Shown one piece after another: positions 44,201 through 54,460 of a stretch of DNA of 64,000 nucleotides. The translations under genes and the position numbers were made by a program. Origin of the DNA: Jaapia argillacea MUCL 33604 (lineage: Eukaryota > Basidiomycota > Agaricomycetes > Jaapiales > Jaapiaceae); NCBI GenBank assembly GCA_000697665.1, contig KL197712.1, positions 1,305,099 through 1,369,098 of the forward strand. Reading direction: 5' to 3'. Within the stretch, counting starts at the first letter, position 1, and each line of letters opens with the position of its first letter. The notes under the pieces were generated by a model. It did no database searches. It was not told the origin of the DNA and saw only the letters and a list, made by a program, of their open reading frames with translations.

Positions 44201-45378
44201 ATTGACCGTGCGAGCTATAACCTCATCCACCCGGCTGATATGCAGGATGAGGAGCTCCATACCGAGAGCAGCGATTGGAAAGTCCCACCTGAGTTGGCAC
44301 AGGTGTGGGAAGAGAAACTCCGTACAGAATACGGCTTAAAGAAACCAGCGGCCGAAGACTTCCGGAATAGTGTAAATATCATTGAAGGCAATTTCTCACC
44401 AGAGCAGAACGAGGAAATTCGGGCGAAGGTCTTCCTGGAATTGCGACTTTATGCAGCTCAGTAAGCCGTTCGAAGCAATATTCCGTTCGGAATCGTCAAC
44501 TTACCCACCACCCAGCGACCTAACTTGCGACATGTGCTCCTTCAGAATTGTAGGAGTTCGTCACTCCTCCGTTTACCGGGGTAAGTCAACTCTACCCTGC
44601 ATTTCTGTCAGAACCCACTCATCGGATTGTAGGTTTCAACATTTGTTCACAATGTCGGGACAGTGACACCTTCAGTGGGGATTCTGGCGGTCGTGAGGGT
44701 TTCAGGGGTGATAAATTTGTGACATTTCTCCAGCCGCTTCCCGACATTGTAGTGCATCGGTACATCGAGTACATGAAATCCGGGGATCGTGCCACGTCGG
44801 GATGGCTTGAAGACCTTTGGCGCCTCCAGCTCCATTCGACCGAAGATGACGTGACACGGCGAGAACGCATGGATCTGCGCCAGGAGTTATGGCAATCTCA
44901 AATGCGCCCGTCCATCGGTATGATCCCCTTGGAGAAGTACGGTAGTCGCCCCAACTCCCAGAATAGCAGTTCGCCTGGGTCGAAGAATCCTCCTGAACAG
45001 CTACAAGCTGATGTTTTCGGTGATGTCTGTTGTCATTGTCTTGGTCGCCAGGCTAGATATGTCTGTCTCGTTTGTCTCGGTGCGTTCGATATTAACCTAG
45101 TCGTTCTCCGCTCACGTCTCCCAGACTATTTCCTGTGCCAAGGATGTCTGATAGGTAGTCTCGAGTCCAATTCACCTCATCCGACTACACACGGGATGTG
45201 GCTAATCCAACCGAGCACGATAAGCCCTGTCCCTGATGGATTCTCCGCTCACTCCTCTGTCGGTAGCAGTGAACATGACTCAAACGATGATTGGCTAACA
45301 GAGGTCGATGACCGTCTACGAGAAGAATATACTCCTGGCAGCGACGACGACGATATACCAGACCTTAGGGACTATTGA
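41264..45378 (+). CDS. Multi-exon protein: helical N-terminus, EF-hand-like segment, two ZZ-type zinc fingers
   Basis: Translation from MNNSKSAIDLG through many short exons gives one continuous family-like protein. The N-terminal part (AIRLVNEAVDSLGNLHSAIK, then AIKAAIELITTSRENERR) resembles the helical N-terminal region found in many Agaricomycete NLR-like and related proteins. Around 43060-43320 a segment reads STFLGNVLDEEGTSLVRIRR followed by IEWIAYNSWGWIVESDI; it corresponds to an EF-hand-like region whose calcium loop is degenerate. One Cys-rich module at about 44515-44670 (LTCDMC, later NICSQC) and a second at about 45025-45190 (VCCHC, YVCLVC, DYFLCQGC, HPTTH) look like ZZ-type zinc fingers. 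The second reads correctly only after removing an intron at about 45082-45123. The tail is acidic. Exon borders in 41500-44100 are only partly settled; it could be two genes. Confidence 0.65.
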
Positions 45379-45521
45379 TAACACCCTCCACTGCTATTGA
45401 TGACTGTAGACTGGAGGGGGTCGGCAGAGCACCGAGGACGTTGTTTTCAAGCACCCGGACAGCTTCGTCGATTCGAGGAGGAAGGCTGTGGATAACTTTT
45501 GGTGATGTGTCGGGTTTCATT

Positions 45522-45553
45522 CTTCGCATCTTCGCATCTTCGCATCTTCGCAT
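45522..45553. repeat. Microsatellite, 8-bp unit
   Basis: CTTCGCAT is repeated four times in a row without error, in the 3' flank of the ZZ gene. Confidence 0.85.
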
Positions 45554-46077
45554 CGACATATGTTTCAGGCTGTATCTTCACTGTCTCCCAGTTTACTTCC
45601 AAATGGATGCACTCTGTAGAGTTTTCGTGGTGAGGCGCAGGGCGTGAACGCTGGCATTGGCGACGGTTCCTTTACATGTGACCAAGGAAAGTACTACGGC
45701 TCGCAAGGCTTTAAGGCCATGTTGTCAGTTGATACCAAAGTAGGCTGGTACTGGATAATAATGATCCTTGAATATACATCCTTGGACGTTGGGATGCGCG
45801 TGTGGGAAACGGGGATACGAACGTCGCGAGCAAGCTAGAATGTAACCATCGATCCTCCATTCAACCATTTCGTCTCTCCTTCGGAATTGATATTCAATCG
45901 ACTGGAGACATCACACGAACTTGCGTGCCTTCGACACTATGGGATCCGGCAGGAGTCGGCCATTCGAGCGCATGCGAGTGCAGGCTCCTCGATCCAGCTA
46001 GGTCGTCACTGAGGGATGGAAAACCTCCCTGAAGAGTTATACGACGAACCATGTCCAGTATTCAGCAAATAAGTTAA

Positions 46078-46404
46078 CTGACATGCCCATGGACAGAGAT
46101 TACCTACGACGATTCGGGAGGGAGACGTAATCATCTTGGTGGACAAACGAACGGAGGCCACTATAATTTTGATGGCGCAAGGCGGGTTCGTACGCTGTGG
46201 CAAGATCCAACAGAGGCGATCCTCGTGGGATGCAGTCATGGCGACCCACGTCAAGTCGATGTCCAAGAGATTCCCCGACGTGTCATTGTGGAAGTCAAAA
46301 CACCTGAGGATACTTCTTTGATCGACATTGGCATCAGTGACCGGCCCGTCAAGGAGAGAAGTACGCAGAAGACTTACTCGCATGTGGGAGGCATGGGACA
46401 TTGA
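46078..46404 (+). other. Orphan open frame without a start codon (possible exon or relic)
   Basis: The frame is open for 108 codons and looks protein-like (GGHYNFDGARRVRTLWQDPT, then PRRVIVEVKTPEDTSLIDIG). It has no in-frame Met at the front and ends in TGA. A CAG acceptor at 46094-46096 could begin an exon here. I recognise no family. Confidence 0.25.
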
Positions 46405-46901
46405 TGAAGACGCCAAGAAGCCCTGCTTAACGAGTTGCAGGCGACTGGCTTGAGGTGGCTGGACTTGGGTTCTGAGGCACCTCGTGGTCTGCTCTCACAG
46501 TGAGCCGTGGGGAATATAGCTGTTCCGCTATCAGCAGATGCAGTAGGGGGACAGAGATCAGGAGTTTGGAGGGAAGTCAAGAAAAAAAAAACGATATGCT
46601 GGCATCGTGGGGATAGTCCAGTTACTCCAGTAAACCCGGTCAGAAGTAGCCTCAGAAATCGTTACAGTCAGAAGGGCTTCAATATTCTTGAGCTGTTGAG
46701 ATGTCTCAGAGCAATATCTGGTCGAAGATAAAGTCTACGGTAATCAAATGTGGGGGACGGGACGGAGAGGATATGAAGTCTCGCCGGAAGTGGTATTAGG
46801 GCACCGCAACGTGGTCTCCCACCCTGTTGTGGCTCAAGTCCCAAACTCGTCCTACCTTCAACCTAAACGCTCAACATCGCTTTCACTTTCTGACTCTCAC
46901 C

Positions 46902-49250
46902 ATGTCGACAACCAGCGCTGGGGACAATTCTCCAAACGACGGCCAATCTTCAGCTATTATTCCTCCATCATCTCCGTCGCCCGATGTGTTGGACGCACTG
47001 GGTAGGTGTCGTCGTGCGTCGTCGGTCCATATCTCAACTGATAATATCAATCGAAACGTGTCCTTGTCGGATGGTCTTAGATCCAAAGATATCCAGAAAA
47101 CGTGAAAGGGAGGTCTCGCTAGAACCTACAACTCCTCAGGCGACCAATTTTGTATACATATCTCTTGCAGTATGCTTGACACATTTCTGATCGGTTGGAC
47201 TTGCTCAGGACTCGGACGGTGACGAAGGTCCCAATAACGACAAACGAGAGCGTCCCTTACTCTCAACTCCACGAAACAAGAAGAACCGAGTCCACAAACT
47301 CGACCCTACTCACGAATCTCAAGACGAGGATGCCTCCAATTCTTCAGGGTCACCAACCCCTGCGCCGGCCCTATTAAGTATCTCACCACCACACGAGGTG
47401 AAAATGCGGCAGATTAGTCAAGGGTTGGAGGACATTGATATGAAACGAGGCATGAAGATCCTGCAACAGCGGCAATCGAATGGCGACGAATCTGAATCAG
47501 CCGTTGTGTTGACTCCGGAGTTGCCGTTGACGCCGCCTGCGGAGGAGGAGACACAACTTGATGATTTCGATGGCGCCACCCCTCCGGATAGTATGATCTC
47601 CTCTCATCACTCGTTGCCCTCCATCCCTGCGCTCGGACGACCGATAGAGCTCTCAAGACGGGCCTCGCAATCTGACTCTGACGTGGATCAGGATAAGAAG
47701 TTGAAGAGAAAGTTGGGTGACAGGGCAGTCAGTCAGGAGCCTGCAGACCTTGCTCGGATCAAGCGTAACTCTGCTGTCGATCCATTGTCGACCACCAAAC
47801 GTCCCAGGGAAGATGCAGAGAAGGATGATAATCCTCGAGAGACGAAGAGACCTTCACCCCCACCCCCTGAAGCGCCTAAGGAAATGGAGACAGTTGAGGA
47901 CGTCAAGCAAGTAGCCGAACCTGTTGTCTCTCAACAGGCCCCTGCGCCGAAGTTGGTAAGTGGTGTTCCCCGTCGACCTTAGGCCATTTGTTCATCGCCA
48001 TTGCAGAGCGGCTTCATGGCGTACGCATCGACCAGCTCGCCCTTTGCCTCCGTCAAAGGTGCCAACATTTTCTCCAGCAAGAAGCCTTCTTCACCATCAT
48101 CCACGCCCTTCCGTCCAAACTCGCCCCTCGCCTCGCCGGAGGCTTCGTCGTCGAAGATCTCATTCCAATCCAGTTCAACACATACCCCTATGTTCGGGAA
48201 TGACTCTCCTTCCCAAACACCAGCCAAACGCACAGGGTTCGAAGCCTTCGCATCGTCCACCTCTCCCTTCGCCTCAGCCACTCGGTCCAAATCACCCGCA
48301 TTCGGTTCCAGTACAGGTCCTGCCAACTCTTCCTCTAGTCTCGGTTTCAGCAGAAGCAAATCGCCCTCTCGCCGAAGTCAACAAGGAAGCTTTAGCAATG
48401 CCTTCTCCAACTACGCTAGTGGTGGAGCCCAGGCGTTTGCTGTTCCTGCATCCAAGAGGGCGCGAGCTGACTCACCTGCGAGTGGGAATGGGTTTGGTAG
48501 TGGGAGTGAGGCGGTTGTTAGTGTGTTCGATGCTGGTCCTACGAAGGACGGGGATGATGGGGATGAGGATGGTAAAGAGGTCTCGTTTGGAGAGAGGTTG
48601 AGGGCTAGTAAGGATCAGGAGAAAGAGGCCGAGGAAGAGGATGAGTGGAACGGGAAAGGAAAGTGTGCCTTGAATGAACAGGAACGTGAGTGCCATCGCG
48701 TTTTCCCCATTGTCGTTGACCCTGGCTGATGGAATACGATAATGGATTGTAGTGACAACAGGAGAAGAGGACGAACAGACTGTCTTCCAAGTTCGCGGGA
48801 AGCTATTCGTGCTTAGCCCCCAGAATGCATGGAAGGAGCGTGGAACGGGGACTCTGCGATTGAATGTCAGAAGAGAGGATGGGTCGGGTGCACGATTGGG
48901 TAAGTGTTTCTTTTCCTGATCTTGGCCCGCCGTGTACGTCAAATATTACGGTCTCGTTAACCGCTATTCCATATTCCAGTGATGCGGAAAGAGGCTGTTT
49001 ACGCCGTCATTCTCAATATCACCCTCTTCCGCGGCATGAAGTGTTCCATCGCTGCAGACCCTCGATATCTAAAGTTCAGTGCCATCGAGGATGGCAAGTT
49101 TACACACTATAACCTTCGGGTATGTCTCTTCTGCTTCATCATCGTATGATTCCATTTCCTTATTTCGATCTCTACACCTTGTAGGTCCAAAACGCGAAGA
49201 TCGCTCAAGATTTATTAGAGGAGATCAGTGCCAACATCCCCGACGCGTGA
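46902..49250 (+). CDS. Ran-binding (RanBP1-domain) nuclear protein, RanBP3/Yrb2-like
   Basis: Seven exons (46902-47001, 47081-47151, 47209-47955, 48007-48685, 48753-48899, 48980-49119, 49195-49250) join in phase. The N-terminal two thirds is disordered: acidic, Ser/Pro-rich, with basic clusters (RKRERE, NKKNRVHK) that suit nuclear import. Short SPFAS repeats recur around 48010-48300. The C-terminal part has a RanBP1-type domain: TGEEDEQTVFQVRGKLFVLS, WKERGTGTLRLNV, then MRKEAVYAVILNITLFRGM. This arrangement is typical of RanBP3/Yrb2, the cofactor that helps Crm1 exportins release or load cargo with Ran-GTP in the nucleus. A Nup2/Nup50-like protein is the main alternative, but I see no FG-repeat set. 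Confidence 0.85.
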
Positions 49251-49644
49251 TCGCATGCATAATGTTGGCGGTCTGTCTGATGCTTCTCGTCCACTCTCGT
49301 TCAGTTCAGTGTTACTGTCGACTCTTAGTTGTGGTGTATAGCATGCTTTAATGTGATCTTGCTTTCCCTTCTTTCGTCTGCTTGGATGGTACACTTTTCT
49401 TGCAAATTACGAGAGCTGGACTAATGTGACCGTTTCCATTGTATCATTTGCTCTGTTCTTGTATTATAAGTAGAGATCAATACACGGATTGGACTGGATA
49501 TGCTTCTGGTGTCACCGTAGTTTGACATAACGCGATCCGAGGGCAGACATCACTAGTATCACGGAATCCTCATGTGCACTGCAGACTCCTCCGCGAATTG
49601 CTGGGTAGTTTACGATGAGATGACGAGAGATCGCAGGTACTCAT
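49251..49644. other. Convergent spacer
   Basis: 3' flanks of the Ran-binding gene (plus) and TPR-CHAT 1 (minus). No gene seen. Confidence 0.5.
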
Positions 49645-52600
49645 CTATAATCCAAAATGAACGAAAGGCGCCCATCTCTCCAAGGATACCCCACTTTCTC
49701 TCAGACGAGCGACAGATTCGTGTAGTGCCCCAGCAACATCCTCGGAGCTGGGGGCTGGGTTTGCAAGCATGCGAGTATATACACCTTCTGCGACTATTGG
49801 TGCATCGGAGTCACTTATACTCCAGAGTGACCCGATGATCCCACCGAAACCTGCAAATAGGAGACTTGCTGTTATATGAAGACTTTCATCGGGGAGGTAA
49901 ATATCGCTGGTCGCAGTTTGGCAGGCGGAAAGGAAGGCGAACTGTGATGAAGGAATCTTCAGCGATAGGATACGATCGATGCTGACGAGACCGTCTTGCA
50001 CGAGCAATCCACTCTGGAGAGGCTGGGTCGTGTCCTGTGCGCCGTGGCACGCAAAGTGACACCAATCACATTCGGCCAAGGAGGATGCAACGCGTTCAAC
50101 CGTCGCATCATTTCCATCAAGTCGAGTGATAGGCACCAATGATTTCGCAACGTTGACGATCGTTGTGACCTCTTGTGTTGTCATCGGGAGAGGCTTTTGG
50201 CCAGGGGTATTTGGTTGGCTCACAACCAGCAATCGGGGAGTGCGGACCTCTGTTGGCCTCGATCGAACCAAACTGCGGAGGCTGGGGATATAAGATGAGA
50301 CGACATAGTCATAGACGGCCTGCCCCTTGTCCGGAAGGTCGGTGCCATTGTAGCGCCCCGCCGCGTGCAGAGGCAGATAGGTGAGAGGACCCGTCGGATA
50401 CCAGAAGATACGGGGTGGATAGGAGGAAATCTGAGGAGATGTGTTTGAGTACTACGTTCTCTGTTTTGTGAGAGGTACTTGCATTTAAAGACAATGCTTT
50501 CAGAACAGGGTGCACGATCCAAGACCACAAGCTGGATAATATGATACGTAATCGCTCAGCCGTTGAGCGGATACGCGCAGGCCTGACATGTCTGGTAGCT
50601 TCACTTTGACGGACGCGAACATTGGCCATCCCGAGGGCACTCTGTAACTGCTGTGAAAGTGCCAAGATCTTGTCGTAGGAGGCCTCGGGAAGTGTTACAA
50701 GGCGGACGGGAGAGCTGGCCTCACGTTGGAGAATCAACGCATCGCACCGAAGTCGACTGATATTTATCATAACGACATTGCGACCAACTGTTCCGTCCAT
50801 CAACTCCGAGACTTCGAGGGGGCGTAGAAAAGATTGAAATCCCTGGACTTCGCGGATGGCAGTCAGGCATCGTTCCATCTCGTCAACTGCCCGAATCAAA
50901 ACTAGGTCGTTGGGTGATATCCGATGGACCTGCGCGTGATAGGAATCGTCTTCAATCCGTCGATAATGCTCCAAGAACTCTCCGGGCGTTGGTCGCAAAA
51001 TTGTGGAGCTTTTTATAGGGTCGGGGTCGGCGGTGACGATGGCTTGGGCATGTACCACGGCTTCGCTTGCCTGCTCAAATTCCTCAGCGAGAAGAGGATG
51101 AGAGGCTTCAAGAGCCGTTAAATCAGGATGAAGAACGAGGTTGTGAGACCAAAACGCTGAGCGACCTCGTTCCAGCAGATCCACAGCTGTCTCGAACTTC
51201 CCCAGCTCAATCGCACAACTTGCGGCGTCGCAGGCAAGGTCGACGGCGTGAGAAGAAAGGTCTTGTTGTCGTGAAGCAACGTCGGCATTTTTGAGAGAAA
51301 CGTGGGGTAGCATATCCACAGCTCGCTGATACCCCTGTAAACTGATATCGAGCCGTCCGTACCGCTTCGCTAACGATGCCAGGAGAACAGCACAAGTAAA
51401 ATGTGACCGCCTGAAAAGCAAAGAATTGATCGGTAAGCTACAAACCTTCAGGAGGACACCCAGACATTCCTCCAAATCAGCATAGCTGGCGGAGAGCTCG
51501 AACCGAGCATGCAGAGCTACTGCGAGCCGATGCACATATTTGCCTGCGTAGCCCTTGTTAGGTCCGACCAGGGTACGTAAATGCACTATCGTTTCATCTA
51601 GGGCGCTTGCATCCCCGTGAACCTTAAATCGCGCGTAGAGAGCGAGTCCCAAACCGAAGATTTGGGGAGATAGGAGGTCGCTATCCTTCCTGGAGATATC
51701 AACCGCCTTGCGAAACCACTGGATAGTCCCGTCGATATCACCGGACGAGCGTGAGGTGCTGTGCAACTCAAACGAAATGAGCGCAACTTTGGAATACTGC
51801 CAGGAAGTCCATTTTAAACCCAGTTCGTTGTGTGCAGACAATGAATAACGAAGAACTTCAATGGCCTCGCGCCCGTCGGCGGGGAGACCGCGAAGTCTGA
51901 GGCGCAGACCAAGGAAGTTTCCCAGTTTACTCAGAAGAGATGCGCGCTGGAATTTATCCTGATGAAGGGTCGCACTATACTGGAGCAGGGATATGGATTC
52001 GTCGAGGCGCTCTTGGAGAGCAGAGTAACGATATCGTTCATACAGCTCATCTCCAAGCTTCGCAAGCTGAACACCTAGCCCGTTGCTTTCGTTATCGAAC
52101 AGAAATGAAATGCCAGAGCGTCTGTGAGAGATGGCTGTCTCGAGGTGAGTGACGCCGAGAACAGTGCGGTCATGGAGGGTGTGGAAGGTGTCGGCGAGGT
52201 CAAAGGATAGGTTCATCAAGGTCATCGTGTCTTTCAAAGGGCAAAGTTCTCGAGCCTCAGTGAAAAGCTCGGCAGCCATGTCCCAGTCGGTTTTCTCCTG
52301 CGCCTTTTCGAAGAGGTCCAAGAATACTTTGCCGAGATTTCGAAGTAAGAATCGCAACGGGGAGGCAGTGGAGTCCCACATTCCGATAGCTTCTTCCAAC
52401 AAAGGGATGCAATCCCGTAGATAGTTCTCTTCCTGTGACCATTCAAAGTGCAAGTAGCAGGCATCGGCGCATGCCTCCAGGACAGTTCGACGGAGCGAAT
52501 GGTAAGAGGGTGTCCAGTTCACCGCCTCGCTCAGTTTACTGACCGCCTCTTCCAAATCCTGCTGGTCTCCGAACCACTTGTACCTCCGTAGATGCGCAAA

Positions 52601-52831
52601 ACCTAGATGGTAAAGCGCCATTGGGAATAAGCGGTAGTGATCTAGATCGAGATTGACCACCGTCCGTAAATACGCGATAGCTTGGTCGAGCAGTGGCAGC
52701 GGATCTTCTCTGAATCCGGAGCGTTGCAGGAGATCCTGTGCTTCGTCAAGAAACCACGCGATACTGCACTCCAGGAGTTCTGAAACACGATATCGATCGA
52801 GTCTGGAGGCATACTCACGTTTTGTCAACAA
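49645..52831 (-). CDS. TPR-CHAT protein 1 (caspase-like protease domain at the C-terminus)
   Basis: Coding segments are 50483-52831 and 49645-50430, separated by a 52-bp intron. The N-terminal two thirds is a helical TPR-like solenoid (for example DQQDLEEAVSKLSEAVNWTP, and DLEECLGVLLKVCSLPINSL). A linker with LLERGRSAFWSHNLVLHPDL follows, then the CHAT domain: RIFWYPTGPLTYLPLHAAG, PRLLVVSQPNTPGQ, the His motif CHFACHGAQD, SGLLVQDGLVSIDRILSL, the Cys motif AFLSACQTAT, and GGIIGSLWSISDSDAPIVAE. The His-Cys pair is that of the caspase/separase clan. CHAT proteins act as regulated proteases in bacterial defence and are fused to TPRs in many Agaricomycetes. The 5' end is unresolved: there is no good ATG, and a GTGAGT at 52813-52818 suggests another exon upstream. 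TPR-CHAT 2 is its paralogue. Confidence 0.83.
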
Positions 52832-54460
52832 TAGGGTTGTCTGCCCCTATCTCCAAGGGTTCCAGCGGATATCGACACGTTGAGTTTATCAACATCGAAT
52901 GGTGGCCTGCGTGGGTGCGAGAATAACAACTGGTTCAAAAGGCGCGTACAGTCAGACCAGGCTGCTTCACGCTTAGGATTCGGACAGAGCTGAACGCCTT
53001 CCGTTCTAGAGTTAGGGGAATAACTCTCCCCGGGGTTAGTCACATGTTATTAACTGGAGGTGGTATCGAGGACCTGGTTATAACCAGGTATTTAACTAGT
53101 TATTAACCAAATATTGTGGAGGCGAAAATCTTTTGTATGCACAAGCAAATCAACTCCACATGTACTCTACAATCCAATCAGCTTCTGCGGGAGCGTGTTT
53201 GGGAGCAGAAACTTTATTGACAGCCCGAGAGGTCAAGAGACTGAAGCGGCGGCACTGATGCGCGGCGTGTCCGACAAAAGATCAAGAACGGTCAGTGATT
53301 GAATGTTCAAAGATGACTCCAGGGGGGCCAAATCTCCCAGTGGAGACGAATCGTTCTACAGGACGACGCGGACTTGTGCTTGCCCATGACTGGCAGTTGT
53401 CGAGATTTCACGAAACTTGAGGGTTGGATACATCTTCGAGTGGGTAACCTGAGTCAGGGCACCAGAGTGAGGGAGTGGAAAGACAATAATTGAATATCCA
53501 TGCCTTACGTTCCTTCACATAGAAAGATCGAACTTAAGCTTGCACCATTGACATGAGGGTGCTCACGAGTTGACATGCTCGCAAGTGACTGTTGAGCTAC
53601 GGATTTTCTGAAAGTGTCGAGGAATGGCCAAGAGTGATTACAAAACCAGAAGCCGAGATACAATGGTCATGTAGTGCAGAGATAATAACCTCTAGCTGTT
53701 CAGGTATTGCCATGGTATAGAGGGAAATGAACACGACGGGATGTGACTCTTGAAGGTTCGACACCATTGCCGGGAGGCGGACAGCCAGAAGTGGCTACGT
53801 GATCAATTTCTTCGCCCACTTCGTGTGGCCGTGGTCCACAAAGACTTGTTGTGTTCGAGAGCTTTGCTGAAACTGGCAAAGACATTGGCAAAACCGAGGT
53901 GGCTGCGTTTGTTGTAGGAGCTTGGTCGTAGAACGAATAAAATATGGTCCAGCTCTCACCTCCCAGATAAGTTAATCGTATTGGAGTTATTAACCGCCCA
54001 TCCCCAGACCTCGAGTAAATAACAGGTTATATACATGTTTAAAACCATGTCAATAACTAGGCAGTTAATAACTTGAGGGTTATTCCCCTAACTCTATTCC
54101 GTTCCAAACTCCGCCGCGGAGCCGTTCACGCGGTTCTTTACTACTGGAAGATTGTATGAAGGTTACCAAAAGACTGTGTTTGACAACTAGGCTTGGATTA
54201 CAACCATAGTATCGAGGCAGGTGAACCCGAAGCTGGTATCCACTTCCTTGCGACGCAATGTGGCAACTGGACCGGTGTATATGTGTCAAAGGGATTCAGT
54301 TCTCGTATTTATGTAATGATACAAGCAGAGTCCATGCTATGGACAGTGGAAATGTAGATTCTCGAAGGTCGTTCGGAACAAGAAGTTGTCTGAGTACTCT
54401 TCCCAGCAACCTATTCCAGCAAGGCCTAGTGCTAATCAGATGATGGCCGACTACCTCAAG
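52832..54460. other. Spacer between the two TPR-CHAT genes
   Basis: It holds the unresolved 5' end of TPR-CHAT 1 (to about 52990), the hAT-like element, and the 3' flank of TPR-CHAT 2. No further gene seen. Confidence 0.5.
53007..54096. mobile_element. hAT-like non-autonomous element with 8-bp target duplication
   Basis: The termini TAGAGTTAGGGGAATAAC and its exact complement are inverted repeats, and TTCCGTTC is duplicated exactly on both sides (52999-53006 and 54097-54104). Eight-base duplications and ends of the TAGNG type are hallmarks of hAT elements. Subterminal zones are rich in GTTATTAAC-like repeats in both orientations. No transposase frame exists in the 1090 bp. Confidence 0.88.

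Larger units (their letters stand above)
45379..46901. other. Spacer between the ZZ gene and the Ran-binding gene
   Basis: It holds a short tandem repeat and an orphan open frame, listed separately. Otherwise I see nothing supportable; the last 100 bases are the Ran-binding gene promoter. Confidence 0.45.
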
